From an uncultured Clostridia bacterium (GTDB taxonomy: Bacteria; Bacillota; Clostridia; Oscillospirales; Acutalibacteraceae), in NCBI GenBank assembly GCA_937920235.1, contig CALGUK010000034.1, positions 124,001 to 188,000 on the forward strand: a stretch of 64,000 bases of DNA, written 5' to 3'. Position 1 is the first letter of the stretch; each line of letters starts with the position of its first letter. Under the pieces are notes generated by a model, which did not search any database, was not told where the DNA came from, and saw nothing but the letters and a program-made list of their open reading frames with translations. This document shows, in pieces, positions 17,186 through 29,140 of this stretch. A program made the position numbers and the translations under genes.

Positions 17186-18241
17186 TCAATGCTTTATATT
17201 GCTGATTGTTATTAATGTCAATAAAACCAATGCTGTGATCATCGGGCCGTTTGAAACGAATGCCTTTATTTTTTCACCTGCAGACAATCGGGATTTTGCC
17301 TCATTGAAATATATTCTGTATTTCATTCTTGCAAATCTGACAACTCCGAATACACCGACAAGAGCAAAAACGAGGAGCATAACATATGTTACTACGACCG
17401 AAACTGTTTCGCTGAAATTGTCGGAAAGACTTACAACGAGAACAGAATAAAAATTATTGATGAAATGAAGAATTATTGATGGCCACAGACTGCCGGTAGT
17501 AACCGCAAGATAACCGAGCAAAAGACCGCCGATTACGGTATAAGGAATCTGAACCATATTTCCATGCATAAATGCAAAAAGTACTGCTGAGGAAATTATC
17601 GCAAATCTGTCACCGAATTTCCTTAACGGTTGCATCACTATTCCTCGGATTGCAGTTTCTTCAACAATTGCAGGAACAAACGCAACCGCAATAATGCCGA
17701 TTGCCGTTCCGTCCAGACCCTTCATCGAAATTCCGTCCACCGATGAGGTAAATTCCACACCGAAAATGCTTTGGAAAAACGCGGAAATATAATTTATTCC
17801 GATAGCACTGAAAATCATCAGAGGCAAAAACATCATAACAAGATATGTTGCCTCTTTTTTATCATACACCGTACCGAAAGGCAAAGTATCCGACAATTTA
17901 TCCTTTTTCAGTGCTTTGTGTATTATTATGAAAGGAATTCCGATTGATATTATGGTAACGACAATATCAAATGCGAGTGATGTTACGCTGTCGCTGTATA
18001 TTTTATTTATGGATGGGAATATCCACGAGGTGAAAACTACAACGAACGAGAGAGCATAGGATATTAGCACGTATAAAATCACGGCAAGCCCGCACCTGCT
18101 CCCGATTTTTTTCAGTTTTTCCTTTTCAAGCTCTTTCTGAGAAAAATTATAATATTGTTCGTTAAACATCTGATTTCCGCCCGCATAATACGGTGGTGTC
18201 CATCCGTCAAACTGACCGTTACGGTTAAAATTATTGTTCAT
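17186..18241 (-). CDS. CPBP-family intramembrane glutamic endopeptidase
   Basis: The protein has about eight membrane helices after an Asn/Gln-rich N-terminal tail. The CPBP (CaaX protease/bacteriocin-processing) motifs are present: EETAIRG (motif 1 Glu-Glu and Arg), FAFMHGN (motif 2 Phe and His), and ILHFINNF (motif 3 His and Asn). Family members cleave membrane-bound or prenylated substrates, or act in bacteriocin immunity; the substrate here is unknown. GGGAG precedes ATG 18241. The stop overlaps or touches the tadA start, although no functional link is obvious. Confidence 0.9.
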   Translation of the reverse strand: MNNNFNRNGQFDGWTPPYYAGGNQMFNEQYYNFSQKELEKEKLKKIGSRCGLAVILYVLISYALSFVVVFTSWIFPSINKIYSDSVTSLAFDIVVTIISIGIPFIIIHKALKKDKLSDTLPFGTVYDKKEATYLVMMFLPLMIFSAIGINYISAFFQSIFGVEFTSSVDGISMKGLDGTAIGIIAVAFVPAIVEETAIRGIVMQPLRKFGDRFAIISSAVLFAFMHGNMVQIPYTVIGGLLLGYLAVTTGSLWPSIILHFINNFYSVLVVSLSDNFSETVSVVVTYVMLLVFALVGVFGVVRFARMKYRIYFNEAKSRLSAGEKIKAFVSNGPMITALVLLTLITISNIKH

Positions 18242-18264
18242 ATTCTGCTCCCTTAGTCAGTCTG

Positions 18265-19431
18265 TCATGATACATAACCGCCGAGAACATTGATGGCGGT
18301 TTTTCTGTTTTCTTCAAGTTTGATATTTGTAGTGCCGTAAAGCTCCATCTGAAGTTGTTTTGCCGCAAGAGGATAGTCAATTACCCATATCCATGCGGTT
18401 GACCTTGAATTGTACGGTTTTCTTGTATCCGCAGAGGGCATTGTAATTTCTGTTATTTCAAAACTTGCCCAGCCGTCAGTTACCGCCTTTGCAGCATATC
18501 CGAGAATTGCTTTTTGGCTGATATTCGTTCTGACATTTGCAAGAATAACGTCAGCAACCGCGTTAATTTCCGACAATGTTGCTCCCTTACATCTCTGAAT
18601 AAGAGAATTAATAACCTGGCGCTGTCTTTTTACACGGCTTATATCCCCGTCTGCATCGGATTTTCTTACTCGGCTGAATCTCAATGCTTCTTCTCCGTTA
18701 AGAAGAACATTGTTGCCGCTCGGGAATCCATGGCTCAAAAATTCTGCAACATAAGCAGGAACATCTACTCTTACTCCGCCGAGAACATCGATAACCTGAA
18801 CAAAAGAGTCAAAATCCACCATCACATATCCGTCAATTTTAAACTTATAATCATTTTCTATTGTTTCTATCAGATATCCGGGACCTCCGTTTGCACAAGC
18901 CGCATTAAGCTTTGCAAATCTGTCAAAGCCCTCCATATAGGTATAGCTGTCTCGCATAAACGAAACCAGCTTGATCGTCTTTTTCTCCGGATTTATGGAA
19001 ACGACCATCATAACGTCAGTATTTCCTTTATCGGTTACGTTAGCTCTGCCCGGTTGTGTTGATGAAGCATCACTGCCGATAAGAAGAATATTAATAACAT
19101 TTTTATCGCTGAGCTTATCTCCGCCGTTTGTTGCCCAATTTTTTAATATTTCTTTGAAATCGTTACCGCTTACATCATCTATTTCACTGAAATCGATAAC
19201 ATCATCCTCTGACTCAATAAACTCCTTTTCAGTATCTATTGTCGTTTTTTCGGGTTCATCATAATCAATAAGCTGAAGCTTTTGATATATAAATCCGGCA
19301 ACTACTGCTATAACGGCAAGGATAATTGCAAAAAAAGGAATAAGAAATATGAGAATCCGTTTTTTCTTTTTCTTTTCTTTTTGGGAGAATTCTACAATTT
19401 CTTCAGATATATTATCTTTTTCGTTGCTCAT
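18265..19431 (-). CDS. LytR-CpsA-Psr family glycopolymer transferase
   Basis: LCP enzymes attach teichoic acid or capsule chains from lipid carriers to peptidoglycan, outside the membrane. Here a basic N-terminus (EKKKKKR), one membrane helix (about residues 25-47 in this numbering) and a linker lead to the LCP domain with INILLIGSDA, VSFMRDSY (Arg that binds the phosphates), IDVLGGVRVDVP and the Arg-rich RKSDADGDISRVKRQ. Start ATG 19431 is preceded by AGGAAAG; an upstream GTG at 19449 overlaps that ribosome site and is rejected. It follows gyrA by about 30 bases and precedes the CPBP gene by 23, so it lies within the long minus-strand run. Confidence 0.93.
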   Translation of the reverse strand: MSNEKDNISEEIVEFSQKEKKKKKRILIFLIPFFAIILAVIAVVAGFIYQKLQLIDYDEPEKTTIDTEKEFIESEDDVIDFSEIDDVSGNDFKEILKNWATNGGDKLSDKNVINILLIGSDASSTQPGRANVTDKGNTDVMMVVSINPEKKTIKLVSFMRDSYTYMEGFDRFAKLNAACANGGPGYLIETIENDYKFKIDGYVMVDFDSFVQVIDVLGGVRVDVPAYVAEFLSHGFPSGNNVLLNGEEALRFSRVRKSDADGDISRVKRQRQVINSLIQRCKGATLSEINAVADVILANVRTNISQKAILGYAAKAVTDGWASFEITEITMPSADTRKPYNSRSTAWIWVIDYPLAAKQLQMELYGTTNIKLEENRKTAINVLGGYVS

Positions 19432-19461
19432 AAATGTCTTTCCTTTCACACTAAGAAAAAA

Positions 19462-21972
19462 TTATTCCGCGTCAACATCCTCAGCTGCTTCTTCCGTCTG
19501 TTCCTCGTGCTCGGCAAGAGAAATCGTCACAACCTTTTCTCCGTCCTTTGTCTTCATAAGAATTACACCCTTTGACGGACGGTTGCATTCTCTTACCTGT
19601 TCGGCAGGAAGACGGATAATAATTCCGTCAGACGAAATCATAATTATATCCTGGTTTTCTTCTACCATTTCAACAGCACATACCTCGCCGTATTGCTCTG
19701 TATGATAGTTTGTAAGTCCCTTACCGCCACGGTTCTGAACACGGTAATTTGAAACATCACTTCTTCTGCCGTATCCTTTTTCGCTGATAGTAAGAACCTT
19801 TCCCTCATCACCGAAGATGACCATTCCCACAACCTCGTCATCCTCACCGAGAGTAATTGCGCGCACACCTCGGGCAGTTCTGCCGATTGCTCTCGCATCG
19901 TTTTCATTAAAGCAGATGCTCATTCCCTTTCGGGTTGCAACCATAAGATTCTGTTCGCCGTCTGTAAGCTTTACCCAACGAAGCTCGTCACCCTCATCAA
20001 GATTGATGGCAATAATACCGCTCTTTCGGATATTTTTATATGCATCAAGCTCTGTTCTCTTAATAATACCGTTCTTTGTTGCCATACAGAGATAATATTT
20101 ATTTTCTCCGAAATCAGGAACACGAAGCATAGCGGTAACCTTTTCTTCTGCTGTTATGGGAAGAATATTTACAATATTCATACCCTTGCTTGTTCTTGTT
20201 CCTTCAGGAATTTCATAGCCTTTAAGACGGTACATTTTTCCTTCTGAAGTGAAGAAAAGAATATAGTCGTGAGAAGAACAAATAAACATACTTTCAGCAT
20301 AATCCTCTTCACGACGGCTCATTCCCTTTATTCCTTTACCGCCGCGGCGCTGAACCTGATATGTTTCAACAGGCTGACGCTTAATGTATCCCATTTTTGT
20401 GAGAGTAAATACACAATCCTCTTCAGCAATAAGATCTTCAATATCCACTTCACCGAGAACATTTGAAATCTCTGTCTTTCTTTCATCACCGTATTTTTTG
20501 CCGATAACGGAAAGTTCTTCTTTAAGAATTTCTTTAACCTTTTCTTCAGAACCGAGAATTTCAAGATATTCTCTGATTTTTTCTCTTAACTCATCGCGCT
20601 CTGCAATTATTTTGTGAATTTCAAGACCCGCCAACTGACCGAGCTGGAAATTCACGATAGCTGTTGCCTGCGGATCATCAAAATCGAATTTTTCCATAAT
20701 TGCCGCTTTTGCTTCGGGTTTGCCGCCCTTGCAGGCACGGATTGTGGCAATAATTTCATCCACTATATCAATGGCTCGGGCAAGTCCTTCAAGTATATGT
20801 TCTCTCGCCTGAGCTTTATTGAGATCAAATTGTGTTCTTCTTGTTATAATTTCACATTGGAACTTGATATATTCCTCTATTATCTGTTTAAGAGTAAGAA
20901 TTTTCGGTTCACCGTTAACAAGTGCAAGCTGAATTATACCGTAGGATATCTGAAGCTGTGTCATCTGATAAAGCTGATTAAGAATTACCTGCGGATTGGC
21001 ATCTCGTTTTAAATCAATAACTATTTTCATACCGCCGCCGCGCTTTGATGAATAGTCATTTATATCGGAAAGACCCTCAATTCTCTTATCCTTATGTAAA
21101 TCTGCAATAGATTCAATAAGACGAGCTTTGTTTACCTGATAAGGAAGCTCTGTAATTATAATCTGGAAACGTCCGTTTTTCTCATTTTCAACGATTTCAG
21201 CACGACCGCGAAGTGTAATTTTGCCGCGTCCTGTTGCATATGCAGCACGGATACCGCTTCTTCCCATAATAATACCGCTTGTGGGGAAGTCAGGTCCTTT
21301 GATATGCTCCATAATATCGTCAAGCTCTGCTTCGGGATTATCGATTACACAGCAGATACCGTCAATAAGCTCTCCGAGGTTATGAGGAGGAATATTCGTT
21401 GCCATACCGACAGCAATACCTGTTGAGCCGTTTGCAAGAAGATTGGGATATCTTGACGGCAAAACAGTTGGCTCTTTAAGACGGTCATCGTAGTTAGTTG
21501 TAAAATCAACCGTATCCTTATCAATATTTGTGAGCATTTCAAGAGCAATTTTGCTCATTCTCGATTCTGTATAACGGTATGCAGCAGGCGGGTCACCGTC
21601 AACTGAACCGAAGTTACCGTGACCGTCAACAAGAACATATCTCATTGAGAAATCCTGTGCAAGACGTACCATTGCATCGTAAACAGAAGCATCACCGTGC
21701 GGATGATATCTACCGAGCACTGAACCGACTGTATCGGCACATTTACGGTGTGGCTTGTCCGGATAAAGTGAATTTTCATACATCGTATAGAGAATTCTTC
21801 TGTGAACGGGCTTGAGGCCGTCACGGACATCGGGAAGTGCACGTGAAGTCAAAACTGCCATTGAATAGCTAAGAAATGATTCTCTCATTTCCTTGTTAAT
21901 CTCAACATTTATAATATTTTGTTCTTCAAGTGGTGTATATCCACCTAAATTTTGATTACTAATTTTACTCAT
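19462..21972 (-). CDS. gyrA: DNA gyrase subunit A
   Basis: GyrA carries the DNA breakage-reunion activity that introduces negative supercoils with GyrB. The active Tyr lies in AAYRYTE; the quinolone pocket reads [10 protein letters not shown]; the GyrA box needed for DNA wrapping is QRRGGKG, which separates gyrase from topoisomerase IV. The C-terminal pinwheel is present and the tail is acidic. Length 836. In the quinolone pocket the position equal to E. coli Ser83 is Ala, as in mycobacteria, which may lower intrinsic quinolone sensitivity. The gene starts 11 bases after gyrB. Confidence 0.98.
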   Translation of the reverse strand: MSKISNQNLGGYTPLEEQNIINVEINKEMRESFLSYSMAVLTSRALPDVRDGLKPVHRRILYTMYENSLYPDKPHRKCADTVGSVLGRYHPHGDASVYDAMVRLAQDFSMRYVLVDGHGNFGSVDGDPPAAYRYTESRMSKIALEMLTNIDKDTVDFTTNYDDRLKEPTVLPSRYPNLLANGSTGIAVGMATNIPPHNLGELIDGICCVIDNPEAELDDIMEHIKGPDFPTSGIIMGRSGIRAAYATGRGKITLRGRAEIVENEKNGRFQIIITELPYQVNKARLIESIADLHKDKRIEGLSDINDYSSKRGGGMKIVIDLKRDANPQVILNQLYQMTQLQISYGIIQLALVNGEPKILTLKQIIEEYIKFQCEIITRRTQFDLNKAQAREHILEGLARAIDIVDEIIATIRACKGGKPEAKAAIMEKFDFDDPQATAIVNFQLGQLAGLEIHKIIAERDELREKIREYLEILGSEEKVKEILKEELSVIGKKYGDERKTEISNVLGEVDIEDLIAEEDCVFTLTKMGYIKRQPVETYQVQRRGGKGIKGMSRREEDYAESMFICSSHDYILFFTSEGKMYRLKGYEIPEGTRTSKGMNIVNILPITAEEKVTAMLRVPDFGENKYYLCMATKNGIIKRTELDAYKNIRKSGIIAINLDEGDELRWVKLTDGEQNLMVATRKGMSICFNENDARAIGRTARGVRAITLGEDDEVVGMVIFGDEGKVLTISEKGYGRRSDVSNYRVQNRGGKGLTNYHTEQYGEVCAVEMVEENQDIIMISSDGIIIRLPAEQVRECNRPSKGVILMKTKDGEKVVTISLAEHEEQTEEAAEDVDAE

Positions 21973-21983
21973 TTTTTTACCTC

Positions 21984-23957
<1,974 letters not shown>

Positions 23958-23973
23958 TCAAAAATTTGACATT

Positions 23974-24222
23974 TTATTTTATTCTTTTAAATATTGTTGA
24001 TGTATTAAGAGGTGAAATATAAATTTTTTTTTCTTTTCCCGTGGTCACTATAAATGATTTCGGTAATTCTTCAAATGAAACTGTTTCACATTCACCTTTT
24101 TTTTCTGCAGAATTGATATATTCTCTCGTTGCTTTTGAAACTGTTGTATTATCAAGATCAAAAATGCCTAAAATATCATTGTTTCTGATTAAATAATTTG
24201 TTCCTATGTTGAGATACATCAA
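23974..24222 (-). CDS. remB: RemB-like protein (DUF370 family)
   Basis: An 82-residue protein at the place where B. subtilis has remB (yaaB), between recF and gyrB. It shares the opening MYLNIGTNYLIR, the segment ILGIFDLDNTTVS and the short basic end. RemA/RemB proteins regulate biofilm matrix and osmoprotection genes in Bacillus, RemA by DNA binding; whether the role holds in Clostridia is unknown. Its ATG overlaps the recF stop by four bases. Confidence 0.85.
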   Translation of the reverse strand: MMYLNIGTNYLIRNNDILGIFDLDNTTVSKATREYINSAEKKGECETVSFEELPKSFIVTTGKEKKIYISPLNTSTIFKRIK

Positions 24223-25313
24223 TTCACCGCTTTTCCTTTTTCTATTTTAAATATCTTACCGGCATTAAGCCTCGATACCGTTTCTTTTTCACAACAGGAA
24301 ATAAAAACCTGTTTTCCGGTCATTTTATTTAAAATATAATTTTGTCTTGTTATGTCAAGCTCACTCATTACATCATCAAGAAGTATAATCGGATGTTCGC
24401 CCTTTAAATCCTTTATGATTTCTGCTTCTCCCAATTTCATACTAAGAGATGCACTTCTCTGCTGTCCCTGTGAACCGAATTTTCTTGCTGAAATTTTATT
24501 TATCAGGATTTCAATATCATCTCTGTGCGGACCGCTTGTTGTATTTTTTAAATATAAATCATTCGGTCTGTGTTTTTTCATAGTTTCAAAATAAATTTTA
24601 GCTATATCTTCTTTTTGTTCACTCTCATATCTTACATTACTGAGATATTTTATTGACAGCTCTTCCTTTTCCCCGGAAATTCCGTTATAAATTTCAGTGG
24701 ACTTTTTCTGAAGCTTTTTTATATATTCTATTCTGTCATAAATTACCTCTGATCCCGCAATTGCGATTTTTTCGTCCCAGATATCAAGAGTATCAAGTAA
24801 TGACGGATTTTCTGCCGCATTTTTTAACAACGCATTTTTTTGCTGAATTAGATGATTAAAATACATCAGTTTTTTTGCATAAAGATTATCTATCTGACTA
24901 ATTGCGGTATCAATAAATTTTCGTCTGTTTACGGGCCCGTCCTTAATCAGTGATAAGTGAATCGGAGAAAACACAACGCTGTAATATTTTCCTATCAGCT
25001 CACGCGGAGAATTAAGACTTATTCCGTTAAGTATTGCCGATCTTTTTTTATCAATAAAAACCGTTGCATTATTTTCTCTTAATTCTGTTTCAAAATTAAT
25101 TGATATCTCCGAATAATCACTTTCAAATTTTACTAATTCTGTATCCTTTGAATTTCTGAAGCTTTTACATCCCGTAAAAAGCCAGACGGCTTCAAGGAGA
25201 TTTGTTTTTCCCTGGCCGTTCTGACCGTATATTACGTTTATTTCTTTATGAGGATTTATTTCCATAAGGTCTATATTACGAAAATTTTCAATTTTTATAT
25301 TTTTTATAAACAT
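24219..25313 (-). CDS. recF: DNA repair and recombination protein RecF
   Basis: RecF is an ABC-type ATPase that loads RecA at gaps with RecO and RecR. Walker A is YGQNGQGKTN, the signature region is GSQGQQRSASLSMKL, and Walker B is IILLDDVMSELD. At 364 residues it is standard. It overlaps the S4-domain gene by one base and remB by four, so translation is coupled throughout dnaN-yaaA-recF-remB. Confidence 0.97.
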   Translation of the reverse strand: MFIKNIKIENFRNIDLMEINPHKEINVIYGQNGQGKTNLLEAVWLFTGCKSFRNSKDTELVKFESDYSEISINFETELRENNATVFIDKKRSAILNGISLNSPRELIGKYYSVVFSPIHLSLIKDGPVNRRKFIDTAISQIDNLYAKKLMYFNHLIQQKNALLKNAAENPSLLDTLDIWDEKIAIAGSEVIYDRIEYIKKLQKKSTEIYNGISGEKEELSIKYLSNVRYESEQKEDIAKIYFETMKKHRPNDLYLKNTTSGPHRDDIEILINKISARKFGSQGQQRSASLSMKLGEAEIIKDLKGEHPIILLDDVMSELDITRQNYILNKMTGKQVFISCCEKETVSRLNAGKIFKIEKGKAVN

Positions 25314-25555
25314 CAGTTTACCTCATAAATAACAGAATCAAATTCTACTTTATCTCCGGTTCTTATTTTTTTTCCTCTTGCGGAACAGATTTCTCCGTTA
25401 ACCTTTACTTCGTTATCCTGTATGACAATTTTTGCATGTCCGCCCGTCATAACCGCGTTACAAAGCTTTAAAAGAGAATCAAGTCTTATAAATTCCCCGT
25501 CAATTCTTATTTCTTTATGTTCTTTTTTCTTTATATGTGCCGATATTTTTTTCAT
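25313..25555 (-). CDS. yaaA: S4-domain RNA-binding protein YaaA
   Basis: An 80-residue S4 domain: a hydrophobic helix (FIRLDSLLKL), AVMTGGHAKIVIQ, then the strand NEVKVNGE and RGKKIRTGD. The family lies between dnaN and recF in most Firmicutes and is thought to bind RNA, perhaps in the ribosome; the role is not settled. The gene is two bases from the dnaN stop. Confidence 0.92.
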   Translation of the reverse strand: MKKISAHIKKKEHKEIRIDGEFIRLDSLLKLCNAVMTGGHAKIVIQDNEVKVNGEICSARGKKIRTGDKVEFDSVIYEVN

Positions 25556-25557
25556 TA

Positions 25558-26679
25558 TCAGTTCATCCTTACGGGAAGTACCATAAATAAAAAGTTTCTT
25601 TCATATATAAGAGAACCGTCATCCTCAGGTACTATAATAATAGGTGAAACAGAGCCGTTGAGTCTTAATGTTATTTCATCTGTATCACAAACCTTAAGAG
25701 CGTCAAGAAGATATTTATTGTTAAATCCTATTTCTACTCTTTCTCCCTGAATGTCTGCTAAAATTCTGTCATTTGCTGTTCCGAGAGCAGTTGTACTTGA
25801 TATTCTTATAGACTCATTATCAAAAATACATCTGATATAACTCTTTATTCTTTCGGTAATAATAAGAGACGTTCTCTCAATACTGCTTATTATTTTTCTT
25901 GTATTAACCTTAACCTCTGTTTTTGCCGTTGTGGGAATTGCACTTTTATAGCTTAAAAATTCTCCTTCAAGAAGTCTTGAAACTATAACATATGAACCGC
26001 ATTCAAACATAATATGACGTGAAGCCACAACCATTGAAACTGTTTCTTCACCGTCTCCTGCAAGCTTCATAATCTCATTAAGAGTCTTTTTAGGGATTAT
26101 GAATATTTTTTCTTCTCCCTCATAATCTATTTTTTCATTTCTTATTGCAAGCTTATATCCGTCAACAGCAACAAGTCTTATATTACCGGAGGATATTTCA
26201 AATCTTACTCCTGTATGAACTATTTTTGCTCCGTTATCCGCAGTAGCAAAAATTGTCTTTTTTATCATATCCTTTAATGTTTCGCCTTTAATTACAATCG
26301 GAAAACCTCCCGAAACTGTCGGAAGCTCAGGATATTCCTCTTCTGAAAAACCTGTAATTGAAAATTCCGAATCACCACTCTTTATTTTGCATATTAGTCT
26401 TTCGTCACATTCAATGGTTACAAGCTCGTCGGGTACATTTCTGAGAATGTCACATATAATTTTTGCATTTAATATAATGCTTCCGGTCTGCTCAACTCTT
26501 CCCTCGACAGAAGTAATAATACCCATTTCAAGATCGTATCCCGTAAGCATTATTCTGTCATTTTCAGCTTTTATTAAAATTCCCTCAATAGTAGGTAAGT
26601 TTGTTGATTTTGAAGATGTTGCTCGCTGAACGTTCATGCAAGCTTCACTTAAAATTTGTGAGGAACACGTAAATTTCAT
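25558..26679 (-). CDS. dnaN: DNA polymerase III beta sliding clamp
   Basis: A 373-residue protein with the three-repeat clamp fold: MKFTCSSQILSEACMNVQRA at the start, GYDLEMGI, the DGYKLAIR signature in domain 2, and the C-terminal MVLPVRM that forms the hydrophobic partner-binding end. The clamp holds polymerase on DNA and recruits repair factors through this pocket. It sits immediately downstream of oriC on the minus strand, with AGGAG before its ATG. Confidence 0.97.
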   Translation of the reverse strand: MKFTCSSQILSEACMNVQRATSSKSTNLPTIEGILIKAENDRIMLTGYDLEMGIITSVEGRVEQTGSIILNAKIICDILRNVPDELVTIECDERLICKIKSGDSEFSITGFSEEEYPELPTVSGGFPIVIKGETLKDMIKKTIFATADNGAKIVHTGVRFEISSGNIRLVAVDGYKLAIRNEKIDYEGEEKIFIIPKKTLNEIMKLAGDGEETVSMVVASRHIMFECGSYVIVSRLLEGEFLSYKSAIPTTAKTEVKVNTRKIISSIERTSLIITERIKSYIRCIFDNESIRISSTTALGTANDRILADIQGERVEIGFNNKYLLDALKVCDTDEITLRLNGSVSPIIIVPEDDGSLIYERNFLFMVLPVRMN

Positions 26680-26888
26680 AGTCGTTCTCCTTTAAATATT
26701 TAAAAATAAAAGTTTAGTATTAGTAGTAGAGGCTGTTTAAAATGTTGAAAACTGCCGTATTCCTTGTAAAATAAAGGAAAATTAAGAAATTTTAGTTTTT
26801 AAAAACCTTTTGATTTGTTGTCAATAAAAAAGATATAAATTAACTTGTCAAAAAGTAAAATGTTGAAAACTAAAAAAATGTTGAAAAC
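26680..26888. other. oriC: oriC between dnaN and dnaA: DnaA-box-like sites, DnaA trios, AT-rich unwinding element
   Basis: Three copies of AAAATGTTGAAAACT lie here, with cores TGTTGAAAA at 26743-26751, 26861-26869 and 26879-26887. Read as TTTTCAACA they differ from the usual TTATCCACA at two positions. On the plus strand just left of the first copy are five contiguous trios TAG-TAT-TAG-TAG-TAG (26715-26729), and beyond them an AT-rich stretch (26684-26714). On the minus strand the order is box, short spacer with GC, CTA-type trios, AT-rich DNA, which is the order of the basal unwinding system described in Bacillus. This is the likely melting site. The dnaN ribosome site lies at the left end. 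Confidence 0.8.
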
Positions 26889-28208
26889 TTAGTCATTTAT
26901 ATTCTTAATTATATCATTTATTGTTGATTTGAATTTTGAATCGGATGACATTTTTTGCTGTACATTTTTAAGAGAGCTGTTAACCGTAGAATGATTTCTG
27001 CCGAAAACTTTTCCGACTTCGTCCTGGGAAAGATTTGTTATTTCTCTTATAATATACATTGCAGCCTGACGGGCGCTGTTGATATTTGCATCGCGCTTTT
27101 CACTCTTAAGCTGTTCTGGAGTTACACCGAAGGTAAATGACACTTTATCAAGTATATTATCAATTACAACACCTACCGGCTGACTTGTTATGAGAATATC
27201 CTTTAAAATATCTTTTGCAATTTCTACTGTAGGAGTAACATTATTAAAGGAGCAGTATGCGTAGATATTTTTAACGGCACTGCCCATTTGTCTGACATTG
27301 CTCTTTATATTTTCTGCAATAAAGCTGCATACGTCATCTGGAAGCTCAAATCTTAAAAGATTTGCTTTATCCTTGATAATTGCAACTCGGGTTTCAAAAT
27401 CCGGAGGCTGAATATCGCAAAGAAGTCCGCTTTCAAATCTTGTTTTTAATCTGTCCTCAATTTTAGGAATTGCACTTGGCGGCTTATCCGAGGTGAGAAC
27501 AATTTGTTTTCCTGCCTTAATGAGAGTGTCAAAAGTGTGGAAAACCTCTTCTTCGGTCTGACTTTTTCCTGCTATAAACTGAATATCGTCAACAAGCAAA
27601 GCATCACAGGTTCTGAATTTGTTGTGAAAATCGTATGTAGTTTTTGTCTGTAATGCAAAGAAAAGCTCATTTGTAAGATTTTCACTTGTTGTATAAACAA
27701 TATTCAAATCGGGATTATTTGATTTTAATTTTTCAATAATTGCATTGAGAAGGTGAGTTTTGCCGAGTCCGGAATTTCCGTAAATAAAAAGAGGATTAAA
27801 AACAGAACCGGGAGTTTCTGCAACTCTCATAGATGCGGTATAAGCAAATTTGTTTGAAGGACCTACAACGAAATTATTGAAAGTAAGCTTAGCATTTTCA
27901 AGATTTGAATAACCTGAGTCAAATTTTGAAATATTTTCTTCTGCGGATTTATCTTTAGGAACATTTTCAAACGGAATAAGTTCAATTTCAACATTGAAGC
28001 CCATAACATTAAAAAATGCTTCTTCAATAAGTGAACGGTATTTTGACATTATAAGGTCAATTTTAAATCCGGGAGCAGCTATGATTACTCGTTCTGCTTC
28101 AATTTTTATGAGTTTTAGAGGATCAATCCACATATTAAAAGCTATTGTGTTCATATTTTCACGGCAATAGTTTAATACTGCATCCCAGAATTCTGAATAT
28201 GAATTCAT
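26889..28208 (-). CDS. dnaA: Chromosomal replication initiator DnaA
   Basis: DnaA binds oriC boxes and melts the origin in its ATP form. Domain I (about 1-85) is helical with a W at MWIDPL; domain III has Walker A GNSGLGKTH, Walker B LLVDDIQF and the sensor region; domain IV ends with the helix-turn-helix. The recognition loop, normally G-R-D-H-T-T-V, reads GRNHSTVNSS here, so the Asp that contacts bases in E. coli (D433) is Asn and the following residues also differ. Length 439 is normal. AGAAAGGA precedes ATG 28208. Its last codons abut a DnaA-box-like site. Confidence 0.98.
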   Translation of the reverse strand: MNSYSEFWDAVLNYCRENMNTIAFNMWIDPLKLIKIEAERVIIAAPGFKIDLIMSKYRSLIEEAFFNVMGFNVEIELIPFENVPKDKSAEENISKFDSGYSNLENAKLTFNNFVVGPSNKFAYTASMRVAETPGSVFNPLFIYGNSGLGKTHLLNAIIEKLKSNNPDLNIVYTTSENLTNELFFALQTKTTYDFHNKFRTCDALLVDDIQFIAGKSQTEEEVFHTFDTLIKAGKQIVLTSDKPPSAIPKIEDRLKTRFESGLLCDIQPPDFETRVAIIKDKANLLRFELPDDVCSFIAENIKSNVRQMGSAVKNIYAYCSFNNVTPTVEIAKDILKDILITSQPVGVVIDNILDKVSFTFGVTPEQLKSEKRDANINSARQAAMYIIREITNLSQDEVGKVFGRNHSTVNSSLKNVQQKMSSDSKFKSTINDIIKNIND

Positions 28209-28543
28209 TTATTCAAATCCTTTCTGAAAAAATAATTTATAAAAGGGAAAATGCTTTAATTTTAATAAAAACGGCTTTATTTTGTTTTTTACCCTGTTAT
28301 GTGTGTAGTACCTCATTTTTAGTATTAACTAATTTTAGCATACTTTTAGACAGAATTCAATGGAAAAAATAATAAATATACTATTATATATATAATTAAA
28401 ATAGTGCAAAATTTCAGAAGAAAAAAATAAAAAAATTATTTTTTTGAAGAAAAATGAAGAAAAAACACAATATATAGTTAAATAATAAGAAAATGAGATA
28501 AAAAAACAAAATATGTTGAAAAAAGTATATAATATTTTTTTGG
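28209..28543. promoter_or_regulatory. dnaA-rpmH intergenic region with dnaA promoter and a DnaA-box-like site
   Basis: This AT-rich gap separates divergent dnaA and rpmH. On the minus strand TTGAAT (28355-28360), 17 bases and TAAAAT (28332-28337) make a good dnaA promoter with a leader of about 120 bases. One TGTTGAAAA site lies at 28514-28522, in the same form as the three in the dnaN-dnaA gap, about 20 bases upstream of the rpmH -35 box. The stretch 28370-28545 is extremely AT-rich and could also melt. No coding potential seen. Confidence 0.7.
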
Positions 28544-28572
28544 TTGACAAGTTGACAATTTTTTTATATAAT
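28544..28572 (+). promoter_or_regulatory. Consensus promoter of the rpmH operon
   Basis: TTGACA (28544-28549), exactly 17 bases, TATAAT (28567-28572): a perfect housekeeping promoter. A second TTGACA at 28552 is too close to use. The leader to rpmH is about 50 bases. Confidence 0.9.
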
Positions 28573-28629
28573 GACTACTCGCAGATATTTTTAGAATGTG
28601 TGACTATATTATGAAACGGAGGAGTAGTA

Positions 28630-28764
28630 ATGAAAAGAACTTATCAGCCAAAAAAGCGTCATCGTAAGATGGAACACGGCTTCCGTAAGAGAATGTCTGA
28701 CAGAAACGGCAGAAAGGTACTTGCTCGCAGAAGAGCTAAGGGCAGAAAGCAGTTGACATACTGA
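28630..28764 (+). CDS. rpmH: Ribosomal protein L34 (44 aa)
   Basis: A short, very basic protein: [19 protein letters not shown] at the start and [12 protein letters not shown] at the end, matching bacterial L34 throughout. L34 is a late-assembling protein of the large ribosomal subunit. GGAGG precedes ATG 28630. It heads the plus-strand block rpmH-rnpA-yidD-yidC-jag, 13 bases before rnpA. Confidence 0.97.
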   Translation: MKRTYQPKKRHRKMEHGFRKRMSDRNGRKVLARRRAKGRKQLTY

Positions 28765-28777
28765 TTTTAGTTGTCAG

Positions 28778-29140
28778 ATGGGTAAAAAATTGAAAAAAAC
28801 AGTAACAATCAAAAGTAACTGTGATTTCCGTAGATTATACGGCAAAGGAAAAGTATTTCAGGCTCCTGCACTGGTTTCTTATGTAATGAAAAACCGTGCG
28901 GGAATTTGTCGTGTAGGAATAACATCATCAAAAAAGATAGGAAATGCTGTTGAAAGAAACAGAGCGCGACGTGTTATAAGAGCAGCATATCAGTCTCTTG
29001 AGGATAAAATAAGCGGAAATTATGATATTATTTTTGTGGCACGCACAAAGACAAAATATGTCAAAAGCACATATCTTGAGGATGTTATGAAAAAACAGCT
29101 CACAGAAGCAGGAGTAATAAATGAAAAAACTGATAATTAA
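28778..29140 (+). CDS. rnpA: Ribonuclease P protein component
   Basis: RnpA assists the RNase P RNA in maturing tRNA 5' ends. Visible are the N-terminal FRRLYGKGK, the central strand [17 protein letters not shown] and the basic signature [12 protein letters not shown] that contacts RNA. At 120 residues it is typical. Its stop lies within the yidD start region, giving a 20-base overlap. Confidence 0.95.
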   Translation: MGKKLKKTVTIKSNCDFRRLYGKGKVFQAPALVSYVMKNRAGICRVGITSSKKIGNAVERNRARRVIRAAYQSLEDKISGNYDIIFVARTKTKYVKSTYLEDVMKKQLTEAGVINEKTDN

